Source: an uncultured Lachnospiraceae bacterium
GTDB lineage: Bacteria; Bacillota; Clostridia; Lachnospirales; Lachnospiraceae
Length of the DNA: 17,797 nt
NCBI GenBank assembly: GCA_910585895.1
Contig: CAJUHY010000002.1
Location: forward strand, 104,642 to 122,438
Reading direction: 5' to 3'
Shown here: in pieces, positions 1-7,941 of the stretch
Layout of the letters: the number at the start of each line of letters is the position of its first letter
Numbering within the stretch: position 1 is the stretch's first letter
Translations under genes and position numbers: made by a program
The notes under the pieces: generated by a model
Told to the model about the DNA's origin: nothing
Database searches by the model: none
What the model saw: only the letters and a program-made list of their open reading frames with translations

Positions 1-42
1 ACCTGCCAGTTCGTCGGAAAGCATTACAGAAATGCTTCGCAT
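1..42 (-). CDS. Second repeat-borne ORF start, cut by window edge
   Basis: An ATG at 42 follows AGGAGG that overlaps the previous TAA. The first 14 codons are the same as in the mini-ORF at 55-126. Whether it also stops after 23 codons, or runs on as a full gene such as a ribbon-helix-helix antitoxin, lies outside the window. Confidence 0.25.
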   Translation of the reverse strand, partial: MRSISVMLSDELAG

Positions 43-54
43 TTGCTTTCCTCC

Positions 55-126
55 TTAAGGTAGCGGCACGCGCCGCTTCGCGTCACCTGCCAGTTCGTCG
101 GAAAGCATTACAGAAATGCTTCGCAT
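55..126 (-). CDS. 23-residue mini-ORF in the tandem repeat
   Basis: An ATG at 126 follows GGAGG placed directly on the araD stop (TAG-GAGG), which would allow translational coupling to araD. The predicted peptide begins MRSISVMLSDELAG and ends with a basic, proline-containing tail at TAA (55-57). That stop again overlaps the next AGGAGG. The beginning resembles the first strand and helix of ribbon-helix-helix antitoxins, but the peptide is far too short to be one. Coding status is uncertain because the same DNA is strongly palindromic. It could equally be a non-coding repeat that happens to include a ribosome site. Confidence 0.3.
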   Translation of the reverse strand: MRSISVMLSDELAGDAKRRVPLP

Positions 127-137
127 TTGCTTTCCTC

Positions 138-839
138 CTACTCTTCTTTCTGTCCATAGTAGGCATTCGCACCATGCTTGCGGTAATAATGCTTATCCTG
201 CAGTTCCTGCGGCGCCGACTGGATACGCGGATTGATAGTCTCTGCGCGGTAAGCCATCTTAGCCACCTCTTCTAATACCACTGCATTATGCACAGCTTCA
301 TGTGCATCCTTGCCCCAGGCAAAAGGACCGTGATTTTTGCAGAGCACTGCCGGAACAGCCATTACATCTTTGCCCATTTCCTTAAAAGAGTTGACAATCA
401 AATGTCCGGTATTCTCCTCATACGCGCCGTCAATCTCTTCTTTGGTCAGGCAGCGCACACAGGGGATTTCTCCATACATATAATCTGCATGTGTGGTTCC
501 ATAGCAGGGAATGCTCCTTCCAGCCTGCGCCCAGCTTGTAGCGTAGGAAGAATGGGTGTGAACCACACCGCCGATTTCCGGAAATGCCTTATACAATTCC
601 AAATGGGTTGCTGTATCAGAAGAAGGATTGTACTTTCCCTCCACTTTATTACCCTCAAGGTCCATAACTACCATATCTTCGGGTTTGAGCTTTTCATAAT
701 CCACACCGCTGGGCTTAATTACGAATAAACCGCTTTCTCTGTCAATGGCGCTGACATTTCCCCAGGTAAAGGTTACCAATCCATAACGGGGTAAATCCAT
801 ATTCGCCTCATACACCGCTTTTTTTAATTCTTCTAACAT
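138..839 (-). CDS. araD: L-ribulose-5-phosphate 4-epimerase
   Basis: This cytoplasmic class II aldolase-fold enzyme converts L-ribulose 5-phosphate to D-xylulose 5-phosphate, the last step that is specific to arabinose use. The product has 233 residues, the normal size of the AraD family. Expected zinc ligands are present: the HTH motif gives H94 and H96, and KNHGPFAWG gives H170. D75 lies in the SSDTATH segment and the N-terminal GNVS motif (about 27-30) binds phosphate in this family. The start at 839 is preceded by AGAGGAAA. It lies 16 bases downstream of the kinase stop and is the last recognised gene of the ara operon in the window. A related fuculose-phosphate aldolase is unlikely given the operon and the full-length match to AraD. 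Confidence 0.96.
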   Translation of the reverse strand: MLEELKKAVYEANMDLPRYGLVTFTWGNVSAIDRESGLFVIKPSGVDYEKLKPEDMVVMDLEGNKVEGKYNPSSDTATHLELYKAFPEIGGVVHTHSSYATSWAQAGRSIPCYGTTHADYMYGEIPCVRCLTKEEIDGAYEENTGHLIVNSFKEMGKDVMAVPAVLCKNHGPFAWGKDAHEAVHNAVVLEEVAKMAYRAETINPRIQSAPQELQDKHYYRKHGANAYYGQKEE

Positions 840-855
840 GATTTTCCTCTCTATT

Positions 856-2454
856 CTATAAAAAATCTACTGCTGCTCTCTCAATTGCAAGCCCTTTACT
901 GTAACGCTTAATAAAGGTATCAAATCCTTCCACATCCTTGGCATCCGGGCTGAGCGTCTCGCTCTCCTGACCAGCAAATACTTTCTCCTCCAGGTAATGG
1001 GATAAGCTCTCGTCTGCACCCTTATTTATCATGTAGGAAGCCAGCAAGGCAATTCCCCATGCGCCTCCTTCACCTGCAGTTGCCATAACGGAAACCGGAG
1101 TATTAACTGCCGCTGCCATGATTTTCTGCCCTACGCCCTTAGTCTTGAAGAGACCACCATGTCCCATCAATACGTCAAGCTTTACGTTCTCCTCTTTCAT
1201 GAGGATGTCAAGACCGGTCTTCAATGCACCGAGTGCTGTAAACAGATGCACACGCATAAAGTTAGCAAGGTTAAACTTACTGTTCGGTGTGCGCACGAAC
1301 AGCGGACGACCTTCCTCAAATCCTGTCACATGCTCTCCTGAGAAATAGTTGTAAGCCAAAAGTCCGCCGCATTCCGCATCGCCCTCCATTGCCTTGTTAT
1401 ACAATACGGAGAACAGCTTTGTCATATCTACTTCCACGCCAAAGCTCTCAGCAAATTCTTTGAAAAGATTTACCCATGCGTTCAAATCGGAGGTACAGTT
1501 GTTGCAGTGAACCATTGCTACCAGGCTGCCGTCCGGAGTGGTCACTAAGTCAATTTCAGGGTGCACTTTCTTGAGATTATCCTCAAGCACCGCCATTGCA
1601 AATACAGAAGTGCCTGCAGAAACGTTACCTGTACGCTGCTCCACACTCTTTGTTGCCGTCATACCGGTTCCTGCATCACCTTCCGGCGGACATAATGGAA
1701 TTCCAGCTTTCAGGTTCCCGCTGACATCTAACAGTTTTGCGCCCTCTTCCGTAAGCATACCGGCATTCTCTCCTGCAACCAGCACCTTGGGGATAATATC
1801 TTCCAGTTTCCAGGGGAATCCTTCTCCTGCAATCAGCTCATTGAACTGACCTATCATCTTCTTATCAAAGTCCTTCGTTGAAATGTCAATCGGGAACATA
1901 CCGGATGCCTCACCTACGCCGAGTACCTGCTGTCCGGTCAGTTTCCAATGGATATATCCTGCCAAAGTGGTGAAATAAGTCACAGAGCTTACATGCGCTT
2001 CTTTATTCAAAATTGCCTGATACAGATGGGCAATGCTCCATCTCTGCGGAATATTGAAATTGAATACCTCGGTCAGCTTCTTAGAAGCCTCCTCTGTAAT
2101 CGTATTTCTCCAGGTACGGAACGGCACCAGCAACTCATCATTCTTGTCAAACGCCATATATCCATGCATCATGGCACTGAATCCGATTGCCCCAACCGTC
2201 GTCAGGGTAACGCCGTACTGGTTTTTAACGTCCTCTGCCATCTTGCCGTAGCAGTCCTGCAGCCCATTCCAAATCGCATCCAGGCTGTATGTCCATATAT
2301 TGTCTACATACTGGTTCTCCCAGTCATGTGCTCCCGAGGCAATCGGGGAATTGTCGCTTGCCACCAGCACTGCCTTAATTCTGGTGGAGCCAAACTCTAT
2401 ACCAAGGGCAGTTTTTCCGCTCTCTATATCCTGAATAATAAGATTCTTGTCCAT
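856..2454 (-). CDS. FGGY-family sugar kinase, probable L-ribulokinase
   Basis: This 532-residue FGGY kinase most likely phosphorylates L-ribulose to L-ribulose 5-phosphate between AraA and AraD. The N-terminal actin-like ATPase motif GIEFGSTRIKAVLV is at about 18-31. The catalytic base is probably D260 in PPEGDAGTGM, followed by the NVSAGTSVFAM phosphate segment (277-287). The C-terminal domain has GHGGLFKT (about 433) and GEGGAWGIAL (about 463). The sequence does not look like classical AraB. Clostridium acetobutylicum uses a non-classical ribulokinase (AraK) in its AraR regulon, and this gene may be of that type. Automatic annotation may call it xylulokinase, but its position between araA and araD favours ribulokinase. 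The start at 2454 has AGGAGG upstream. A 101-base spacer with a hairpin separates it from the transketolase gene. Confidence 0.85.
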   Translation of the reverse strand: MDKNLIIQDIESGKTALGIEFGSTRIKAVLVASDNSPIASGAHDWENQYVDNIWTYSLDAIWNGLQDCYGKMAEDVKNQYGVTLTTVGAIGFSAMMHGYMAFDKNDELLVPFRTWRNTITEEASKKLTEVFNFNIPQRWSIAHLYQAILNKEAHVSSVTYFTTLAGYIHWKLTGQQVLGVGEASGMFPIDISTKDFDKKMIGQFNELIAGEGFPWKLEDIIPKVLVAGENAGMLTEEGAKLLDVSGNLKAGIPLCPPEGDAGTGMTATKSVEQRTGNVSAGTSVFAMAVLEDNLKKVHPEIDLVTTPDGSLVAMVHCNNCTSDLNAWVNLFKEFAESFGVEVDMTKLFSVLYNKAMEGDAECGGLLAYNYFSGEHVTGFEEGRPLFVRTPNSKFNLANFMRVHLFTALGALKTGLDILMKEENVKLDVLMGHGGLFKTKGVGQKIMAAAVNTPVSVMATAGEGGAWGIALLASYMINKGADESLSHYLEEKVFAGQESETLSPDAKDVEGFDTFIKRYSKGLAIERAAVDFL

Positions 2455-2502
2455 CTTAAAAATACCTCCTCATCCTTTTGATGCTATATAAAGCACTGAA
2501 AA

Positions 2503-2536
2503 GCAGCCGCTTTCACTGTTCAGTGAAAACGGTTGC
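2503..2536 (-). other. Intercistronic stem-loop (tkt C-half / kinase)
   Basis: An imperfect 15-bp inverted repeat has a 4-base loop (arms 2503-2517 and 2522-2536) with two non-Watson-Crick positions. It lies between the transketolase C-half stop and the kinase start. In transcript direction it is followed by TTTTC only, so it is a weak terminator at best and more likely an RNA processing or 3' end-stabilising hairpin. One arm carries CAGCCGCTTTCA, which is also found in the second operon hairpin at 4385-4423. Confidence 0.65.
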
Positions 2537-2555
2537 TCTCAGACATAAACATTTT

Positions 2556-3500
2556 CTATTTTCCTGCAAATTCCTTTACTTTCTCATAAATGCCCTGGGC
2601 ATCCAATCCGTATTTCTCCAACAGCTTAACAGCCGGACCAGACTCGCCGAATACATCATTGACGCCAATCTTGCATACTGGCGTGGGCAGCTTTGCACTC
2701 AGGCAGTCGCATACTGCACTGCCAAGTCCGCCGATTACAGAATGCTCTTCTGCCACAACAACCTTGCCTGTCTTCTTCGCAGAATTGAGAATGATGTCCT
2801 CATCTAAGGGCTTAATAGTATGGATATTGATTACCTCTGCGTTAATGCCATCTGCTGCCAGCTTCTCTGCCGCTTCCACAGCACCGCCTACACACAGACC
2901 GGTTGCCACGATAGTAACATCTGTTCCCTCTTTAAGAAGTACGCCCTTGCCAATTTCAAATTTGTAATCCGGCTTATCATTGATTACCGGAACTGCAAGT
3001 CTGCCAAATCTCAGGTATACGGGACCTTCCATTTCATAAGCTGCTTCCACTGCTGCTTTTGCCTCCACGTCATCGGAAGGATTGATGATTGTCATGCCGG
3101 GAATTGTACGCATCAAAGCAATGTCTTCATTACACTGATGGGTTGCTCCGTCCTCTCCTACAGAAATACCTGCATGGGTTGCGCCAATTTTTACATTCAG
3201 ATGGGGATATCCTACAGAGTTTCTTACCTGCTCAAACGCCCTGCCTGCTGCAAACATAGCGAAAGAACTTACAAACGGAACTTTGCCGGTCGTAGCAATT
3301 CCTGCAGCGATGCCCATCATGTTACACTCTGCGATACCGCAGTCTATATGTCTTTCGGGAAACTCTTTCTTAAATACACCGGTTTGGGTAGCTGCTGCAA
3401 GATCCGCATCCAATACTACCAGATTATCATGCTTTTTCCCCAGTTCTACCAATGCGTTGCCGTAACTGGCTCTGGTTGCAATTTTCTTTACTTCTGACAT
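2556..3500 (-). CDS. tkt: Transketolase, C-terminal subunit (split)
   Basis: This 314-residue protein carries the pyrimidine-binding and C-terminal domains of transketolase. The family's catalytic glutamate that activates thiamine diphosphate is visible as E58 in CGIAECNM. DADLAAATQTG (31-41) and the THAGISVGEDGATHQ segment (about 108-122) are typical of this half. With the N-half gene just upstream it forms a two-subunit transketolase that transfers two-carbon units between xylulose 5-phosphate and ribose 5-phosphate or erythrose 4-phosphate. The start at 3500 overlaps the end of the N-half by 13 bases, suggesting coupled translation; AGGTGA lies upstream. 1-Deoxyxylulose-5-phosphate synthase is excluded because that enzyme is a single long chain and this one is paired. 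Confidence 0.95.
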   Translation of the reverse strand: MSEVKKIATRASYGNALVELGKKHDNLVVLDADLAAATQTGVFKKEFPERHIDCGIAECNMMGIAAGIATTGKVPFVSSFAMFAAGRAFEQVRNSVGYPHLNVKIGATHAGISVGEDGATHQCNEDIALMRTIPGMTIINPSDDVEAKAAVEAAYEMEGPVYLRFGRLAVPVINDKPDYKFEIGKGVLLKEGTDVTIVATGLCVGGAVEAAEKLAADGINAEVINIHTIKPLDEDIILNSAKKTGKVVVAEEHSVIGGLGSAVCDCLSAKLPTPVCKIGVNDVFGESGPAVKLLEKYGLDAQGIYEKVKEFAGK

Positions 3501-4327
3501 AATGCTTCACCTGCTTTCTCTAATTCTTCCATTGCCTGTGCATACTCATCATCGTTCGGCGCTTTGCCATGCCATCCAGCCTGATTCTCCATATAGGAAA
3601 CGCCTTTTCCTTTGACAGTCTTCAGCACGATTGCCGTTGGCATTCCTTTGGTCTCTTTTGCTTCCTTAAATGCTGCACGAAGCTGATCAAAATCATTTCC
3701 GTCCGCCACATTAATCACATGGAAGTTAAACGCTTCAAATTTCTTATCAATCGGATACGGAGAGCATACGTCTTCAATCTTACCGTCAATCTGCAGGCCA
3801 TTGTTGTCCACGATAACTACCAGATTATCCAGTTTGCGGTGTCCGGCAAACATCGCTGCCTCCCACACCTGACCTTCCTGAATCTCACCATCTCCCAACA
3901 GGGTATATACGCGATAGCTGTCATTGCTCAGTTTTGCTGACATTGCCATTCCCACCGCTGTGGAAATGCCCTGTCCCAAAGAACCGCTTGACATGTCAAC
4001 GCCTGGCGTATGCTGCAGACAGGGATGTCCCTGTAAATGAGAACCAATCTGACGCAGTGTCTTCAAATCTTCCACCGGGAAATATCCACGGTTGGCAAGA
4101 GTTGAATATAAGCCCGGTGCCGTATGTCCTTTGGACAGTACGAAACGGTCGCGGTCTGCTTTCTTAGGGTTTTTGGGGTCAATGTTCATTTCTTCAAAAT
4201 ACAAATAGGTATACACGTCTGCTGAGGAGAGGGAACCGCCTGGATGCCCCGCCTTTGCAGCATGAACAGCCGTCACGATTCCTTTACGAATCTCATTGGC
4301 TGTTTTCTGAAGTTCTAAGTTTTCCAT
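3488..4327 (-). CDS. tkt: Transketolase, N-terminal (ThDP-binding) subunit (split)
   Basis: This 279-residue protein is the thiamine diphosphate-binding half of transketolase. The GDGE...NN cofactor motif is at 145-176 (GDGEIQEGQVWEAA, then VDNNGLQI). The AGHPGGSLSSAD (26-37), SKGHTAPGLYS (65-75) and GSLGQGIS (115-122) active-site segments are intact. It acts with the overlapping C-half gene in the non-oxidative pentose phosphate pathway, taking up the xylulose 5-phosphate made from arabinose. The start at 4327 has AAGGAG upstream. The 124-base gap to the transaldolase gene holds a strong hairpin. Split transketolases are common in Clostridia and Archaea, so the split is normal, not a frameshift. 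Confidence 0.96.
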   Translation of the reverse strand: MENLELQKTANEIRKGIVTAVHAAKAGHPGGSLSSADVYTYLYFEEMNIDPKNPKKADRDRFVLSKGHTAPGLYSTLANRGYFPVEDLKTLRQIGSHLQGHPCLQHTPGVDMSSGSLGQGISTAVGMAMSAKLSNDSYRVYTLLGDGEIQEGQVWEAAMFAGHRKLDNLVVIVDNNGLQIDGKIEDVCSPYPIDKKFEAFNFHVINVADGNDFDQLRAAFKEAKETKGMPTAIVLKTVKGKGVSYMENQAGWHGKAPNDDEYAQAMEELEKAGEALCQK

Positions 4328-4384
4328 GTAAATTCTCCTTCTAAAATATATTCTGCACTGTTATTCAACCCCTCCGGGAACGTT

Positions 4385-4423
4385 CAGTCAGCCGCTTTCA
4401 GGCGAGCCTAAAGTGGCTGGCTG
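4385..4423 (-). other. Intercistronic stem-loop (tal / tkt N-half)
   Basis: The arms pair over about 18 bp with G-T wobbles and one bulged base, around a GA loop. This is one of the strongest hairpins in the window. It has no U-run on the transcript, so read-through is expected. A role in RNA stability or processing within the operon is inferred. It shares CAGCCGCTTTCA (4389-4400) with the hairpin at 2503-2536. Confidence 0.7.
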
Positions 4424-4451
4424 TATATTATTCCTATGGGGGTACTGAATA

Positions 4452-5102
4452 TTAACCAAATACTGCTGTATAATCTTTCTGGAACTTTGCAATTCCCTGG
4501 TCCGTCATCGGATGTTTCGTCATCTGTTCAATGATGCCGTAGGGAACCGTTGCGATATCTGCTCCGGCAAGCGCACATTCCGTCACATGCACTGTAGTAC
4601 GGATACTTGCAGCAATGATTTCTGTCTTGATATCATAGTTGCTGAAAATTGTTACGATATCTTCAATTAAATTGATTCCAAGCTGATTGACATCATCCAG
4701 CCGTCCCAGGAATGGGGATACAAACGTCGCCCCCGCTCTGGCAGCAAGCAATGCCTGGTTTGCAGAAAAAATCAGGGTCACATTCGTCTTTATCCCCTCT
4801 GCCGCCAGAACTTTTACTGCTTTCAGGCCTTCCACTGTCATGGGAATCTTAACAATCATATTGGGGTGGATTTTGGCAATCTCACGTCCCTCTTTAATCA
4901 TTCCTTCTGCATCCACGGTTGTCGCTTTTACCTCGCCGCTGATTGGTCCGTCAACAATTGTCGTGATTTCTTTGATTACCTCATTGAAATCTCTTCCTTC
5001 TTTGGCAATTAGAGATGGGTTCGTTGTTACGCCGCAGATAACTCCCATATCGTTGGCTTTGCGTATATCGTCTACATTTGCTGTATCAATAAATAATTTC
5101 AT
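4452..5102 (-). CDS. tal: Transaldolase (small TalC/FSA-type)
   Basis: This 216-residue protein is of the short transaldolase/fructose-6-phosphate aldolase family. The Schiff-base lysine is K85 in NMIVKIPMT, with the N-terminal FIDTAN (4-9) and GVTTNPSLIAKEG (24-36) barrel segments intact. Two positions separate the activities: E. coli FSA has Q59 and Y131, while here the matching residues are E57 (SGEVKATT) and F131 (VSPFLGRLDD). Both point to true transaldolase rather than aldolase activity. It shuffles three-carbon units between sedoheptulose 7-phosphate and glyceraldehyde 3-phosphate, completing the transketolase cycle next door. The start at 5102 has GAGAGGGAAG upstream, 33 bases after the araA stop. 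Confidence 0.94.
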   Translation of the reverse strand: MKLFIDTANVDDIRKANDMGVICGVTTNPSLIAKEGRDFNEVIKEITTIVDGPISGEVKATTVDAEGMIKEGREIAKIHPNMIVKIPMTVEGLKAVKVLAAEGIKTNVTLIFSANQALLAARAGATFVSPFLGRLDDVNQLGINLIEDIVTIFSNYDIKTEIIAASIRTTVHVTECALAGADIATVPYGIIEQMTKHPMTDQGIAKFQKDYTAVFG

Positions 5103-5135
5103 GCTCTTCCCTCTCTTTCCAATGAAAATAAGCTA

Positions 5136-6635
5136 TTATTTTCCAAATACTACATTTCCTAACATCAGGTCTTTCTTGAAGTTACGGATATTTGTGTTAT
5201 TGTCAATGTATACAGCTTCAATTCCCATTGCTGCTGCCCAGTCACCCATCTGCTCAGCAGTTATGTCATAAGAAAATGCTGTATGGTGAGCGCCGCCGGC
5301 AAGAATCCATGCTTCACATCCTGTTGCAAAATCAGGCTGCGGTGTCCAGAATGCTGTCGCTACCGGAAGCTTCGGCATTGGCTTTTCAACCTTCTTGCAG
5401 TCCACACTGTTGATAATCAGGCGGAAACGGTCTCCCAGGTCGATAAGGGAAGTGGCAATACCAGCTCCTTCCTTGGAGGTAAATACCAGACGCGCAGGAT
5501 CTTCCCTGTCGCCCATGGAGAGCGGCTGACACTTGATGCTGATTGGTCCCTCTGCGATACTTGGACAGATTTCCAACATATGAGCCTGCAGGATACCCTC
5601 TTTGCCAGGTACTAAATTATAAGTATAATCCTCTAACATGGATGTTCCCTTAGCATCCTTCATGCCTGCGGACATCAGCTTCATGATACGAACCATAGCT
5701 GCAACTTTCCAGTCACCCTCTGCACCGAAGCCGTAGCCTTTTTCCATCAAACGCTGGATTGCAAGTCCCGGGAGCTGTTTCAACGCGCCAAGGTCACCAA
5801 AGTGCGTAACGATTGCCTGATAATTCTTCTCCTCTAAGAAGCGCTCAAAACCAATCTCAATCTGTGCCTGAACTGCAACGTGTCTCTTGAACTCGTCAGC
5901 ATCCCTGCCCTCTAAGAGGATTTCATATTTGTCATAGTACTCATCTACCAATGCATTGGTATCAGACTCAGATACTGCTGCTACAGCTTCTGCAATCTCA
6001 TTTACCGGATAAGCATCTACTTCCCAGCCAAATTTCAGCTGAGCTTCTACCTTGTCGCCCTCTGTAACGGCAACGTTTCTCATATTGTCTGCCACACGCA
6101 TCACGCGTACATGGCTGCTCTCTACGATACCGATTGCTGTGCGCATCCAAGAAGCAATCTTCTCACGTACAGCCTGGCTGGTCCAGTGTCCTACAACAAC
6201 CTTACGCTCGATGCCCATACGTGTTACCATGTGACCCCACTCACGGTCGCCGTGTGCGGACTGGTTCTCATTCATGAAATCCATATCGATGGTGTCATAA
6301 GGAATCTCTTCGTTAAACTGTGTATGTAAGTGCAAGAGCGGTTTTCTGAATTCCTGCAGTCCTAAAATCCAAGATTTGGCTGGTGAGAATGTGTGGCACC
6401 ATACAATCACGCCTGCGCAGTCCTCATCAATATTTGCTTCATTGAATGTCTTGCGAATCAACTCGTTGGTAATCAATGTTGGCTTTAACACAACCTCAAA
6501 TGGAAGCACGCCGGACTTATTGAGTTCCTCCACAATGATTCTTGAATGCTCTGCTACATTTCTCAGACATTCATCCCCATATAAATCCTGTGAGCCCGTG
6601 CAGAACCAAAACTTGTAATTCTTTGATAATTTCAT
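5136..6635 (-). CDS. araA: L-arabinose isomerase
   Basis: This 499-residue cytoplasmic enzyme converts L-arabinose to L-ribulose with Mn2+, the first step of the pathway. Length matches bacterial AraA (about 500). Metal and catalytic residues align with those of E. coli: E306 (GFGAEGDWK), E335 (SMLEDYTYN), H352 (QAHMLEICPS) and H451 (GGAHHTAFS). The N-terminal FCTGSQDLYG (11-20) and WCHTFSPAKSWI (79-90) are family signatures. It is the first gene of the structural operon. The start at 6635 is preceded by AGGAGGG. An AraR operator and promoter lie about 90-125 bases upstream. Confidence 0.98.
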   Translation of the reverse strand: MKLSKNYKFWFCTGSQDLYGDECLRNVAEHSRIIVEELNKSGVLPFEVVLKPTLITNELIRKTFNEANIDEDCAGVIVWCHTFSPAKSWILGLQEFRKPLLHLHTQFNEEIPYDTIDMDFMNENQSAHGDREWGHMVTRMGIERKVVVGHWTSQAVREKIASWMRTAIGIVESSHVRVMRVADNMRNVAVTEGDKVEAQLKFGWEVDAYPVNEIAEAVAAVSESDTNALVDEYYDKYEILLEGRDADEFKRHVAVQAQIEIGFERFLEEKNYQAIVTHFGDLGALKQLPGLAIQRLMEKGYGFGAEGDWKVAAMVRIMKLMSAGMKDAKGTSMLEDYTYNLVPGKEGILQAHMLEICPSIAEGPISIKCQPLSMGDREDPARLVFTSKEGAGIATSLIDLGDRFRLIINSVDCKKVEKPMPKLPVATAFWTPQPDFATGCEAWILAGGAHHTAFSYDITAEQMGDWAAAMGIEAVYIDNNTNIRNFKKDLMLGNVVFGK

Positions 6636-6723
6636 GATAACTAACCCTCCTGTGAAATAATAGATTTTTGATAGCTCTCGTTGACAGGCTTAATGTCAGT
6701 ATTACAACCAGTCTGTCCTGATA

Positions 6724-6753
6724 CTTTTACTTTATTACTTGTATGGTCGTCAA
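6724..6753 (-). promoter_or_regulatory. Probable araA operon promoter
   Basis: On the minus strand TTGACG (6748-6753) is separated by 18 bases from TAAAAG (6724-6729). The -35 lies inside the AraR operator, as in the araR promoter, which has the same 18-base spacing. The -10 is weak, which fits a regulated promoter, but other -10 choices nearby (TAATAA) cannot be excluded. Confidence 0.5.
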
Positions 6754-6760
6754 TACAAGA
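6737..6760. promoter_or_regulatory. AraR operator upstream of araA
   Basis: The inverted repeat ACTTGT-N12-ACAAGA (with inner pair CTTGTAT/ATACAAG) lies over the -35 of araA. It matches the araR-proximal site at 7950-7973 in 18 of 24 positions, including ACTTGTAT and ACAAG. Binding by the adjacent GntR/LacI regulator is inferred. Arabinose would release it. Confidence 0.8.
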
Positions 6761-6797
6761 TGTTTTTTCTGTGGTTTTAAATATAATGCGGCATTTC

Positions 6798-7895
6798 CTA
6801 ACGCTTCCTGCAGGACTCCCTGACAATCAGCTCCGGCTCGATAAGAATCTTGTTCTGCGGAATGTCCGCATGTGGATTCTGAATCAGCTCCAACAGCAGT
6901 CTGGCCGCCATTTCCCCCAGCTTATCCTGCGGGTGGGCTATGGTAGTAAGCTTTATGCGGCTGTTCTCTGCAATAAAGGAATTGTCATACCCGGTGACAG
7001 AAATCCGCTCGGGTACGCCCAGCTGACATTCTTCCAATGCTTTAATAACCTCCACGGCAATTTGGTCGTTATAACACACCACCGAATCAAACGGATAACC
7101 CTGACGCACCAGCTCCTGCAATGCCGCAAAAGGCTTGATGGCACGGTCCTCCGTATGGAACCAGATGATATTTTCCGGGTTATAGAGCATCCCTGCTTCC
7201 TGCAGTGCCTGAACATAACCCCTGTGACGCTCCATTCCCTGGGTATCGTCTGCTTTAAATACACCAAGGATATTGCGATGTCCTAAAGAAATCAAATAAT
7301 TGGTGACAAGATAGCCTCCCTTACAGTCATCCATCTTTACCTGCGGTTTGTCCTTCATCTGCTCCAGACAAGCCTGAATAAACACGATGGGAATTCCAAA
7401 CTGTTCAAGCCGCTGGTACAGTGAAATGTGCTTGCAGAAAATCTCACTCTTGCTGGGCTCTATAATCAATCCCTCAATATCCTTCTGCAAGAGCTCCTCC
7501 AAACACCTCGCTTCCGCCTTGCGGGAATTGCGGGTATTCTTAAGGATAATGCTGTAACCCTTCTCTGTCATTACACTGTCAATTCCCTGGACGACCTTGG
7601 GAAAAATATAATCCGACAGATACGTGGTCACTACCGCAATATTCCGGGAAGTCTTGGTATGGCGTACAAGTTCTGAACAGAATGTCCCCTTGCCATGTTC
7701 GGCATAGATGTAGCCTTCATTCTGCAGGATAGCGAGTGCCTTGCGCACGGTATGGCGGCTGATACTGTAACGTTCTGAAAGTTCATTCTCTGAGGGAAGC
7801 CGTTCCCCTGCCTGGATATCACCGTCCAATATCATGCGCTTTAAATCTTCTGACAGCGTATAATACTTTAACTTTTGACCCTCGTTCTTCGCCAT
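6798..7895 (-). CDS. araR: AraR-type transcriptional repressor (GntR HTH + LacI-like sensor)
   Basis: This regulator has a GntR winged-helix domain at about 12-75 (LPSENELSERYSISRHTVRK, then GYIYAEHGKGTF). A LacI/periplasmic-binding-like effector domain follows to the C-terminus (RNIAVVTTYLSDYIFPKVVQG, about 85 on; VTGYDNSFIAE near 308). This domain pair is the hallmark of AraR, which represses arabinose genes until L-arabinose binds. I chose the start at 7895 (MAKNEGQK, 365 residues) because AAAGGA is well spaced from it. Longer frames back to 7988 would overlap the promoter and operator, and MRKMAK at 7904 leaves the ribosome site too close. The gene is autoregulated by the operator at 7950-7973 and lies directly upstream of araA. 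Confidence 0.93.
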   Translation of the reverse strand: MAKNEGQKLKYYTLSEDLKRMILDGDIQAGERLPSENELSERYSISRHTVRKALAILQNEGYIYAEHGKGTFCSELVRHTKTSRNIAVVTTYLSDYIFPKVVQGIDSVMTEKGYSIILKNTRNSRKAEARCLEELLQKDIEGLIIEPSKSEIFCKHISLYQRLEQFGIPIVFIQACLEQMKDKPQVKMDDCKGGYLVTNYLISLGHRNILGVFKADDTQGMERHRGYVQALQEAGMLYNPENIIWFHTEDRAIKPFAALQELVRQGYPFDSVVCYNDQIAVEVIKALEECQLGVPERISVTGYDNSFIAENSRIKLTTIAHPQDKLGEMAARLLLELIQNPHADIPQNKILIEPELIVRESCRKR

Positions 7896-7941
7896 CTTTC
7901 TCATGTCCTTTCCCACATTGATACTGTTGCTATCTTTTTCT

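Larger units (their letters stand above)
1..139. repeat. 84-bp tandem repeat downstream of araD (array continues past window start)
   Basis: Bases 1-55 and 85-139 are identical, giving a period of 84 bp; the second unit is cut by the araD stop and the first by the window edge. On the minus strand each unit starts with a ribosome site (GGAGG) that overlaps the stop codon of the preceding reading frame, then has ATG about 7 bases on. The unit is rich in inverted repeats: AAATGC-GAA-GCATTT around the ATG, GGAAAGCA paired with TGCTTTCC, and AGCGGC-4nt-GCCGCT (62-77). The sequence is therefore either a structured RNA repeat, a mobile intergenic repeat, or duplicated gene starts. The total number of copies cannot be seen. 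Confidence 0.9.

Noticed and set aside
1..139. CRISPR array
   Set aside because: The repeated part is 55 bp with only a 29-bp rest, only two copies are visible, and the units contain ribosome sites and nested hairpins, unlike CRISPR repeats.
1948..2481. 177-codon plus-strand frame opposite the kinase gene
   Set aside because: It is antisense to a conserved FGGY kinase, has no ribosome site and its protein resembles nothing; a shadow frame.
2524..2537. CcpA (cre)-like site TGAAAACGGTTGCT
   Set aside because: It matches the consensus with one mismatch but is one arm of an intercistronic hairpin deep inside the operon, so chance is the simpler explanation.
2820..3497. 225-codon plus-strand frame opposite the transketolase C-half
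   Set aside because: Fully antisense to a conserved gene, cysteine- and histidine-rich low-quality translation, no ribosome site.
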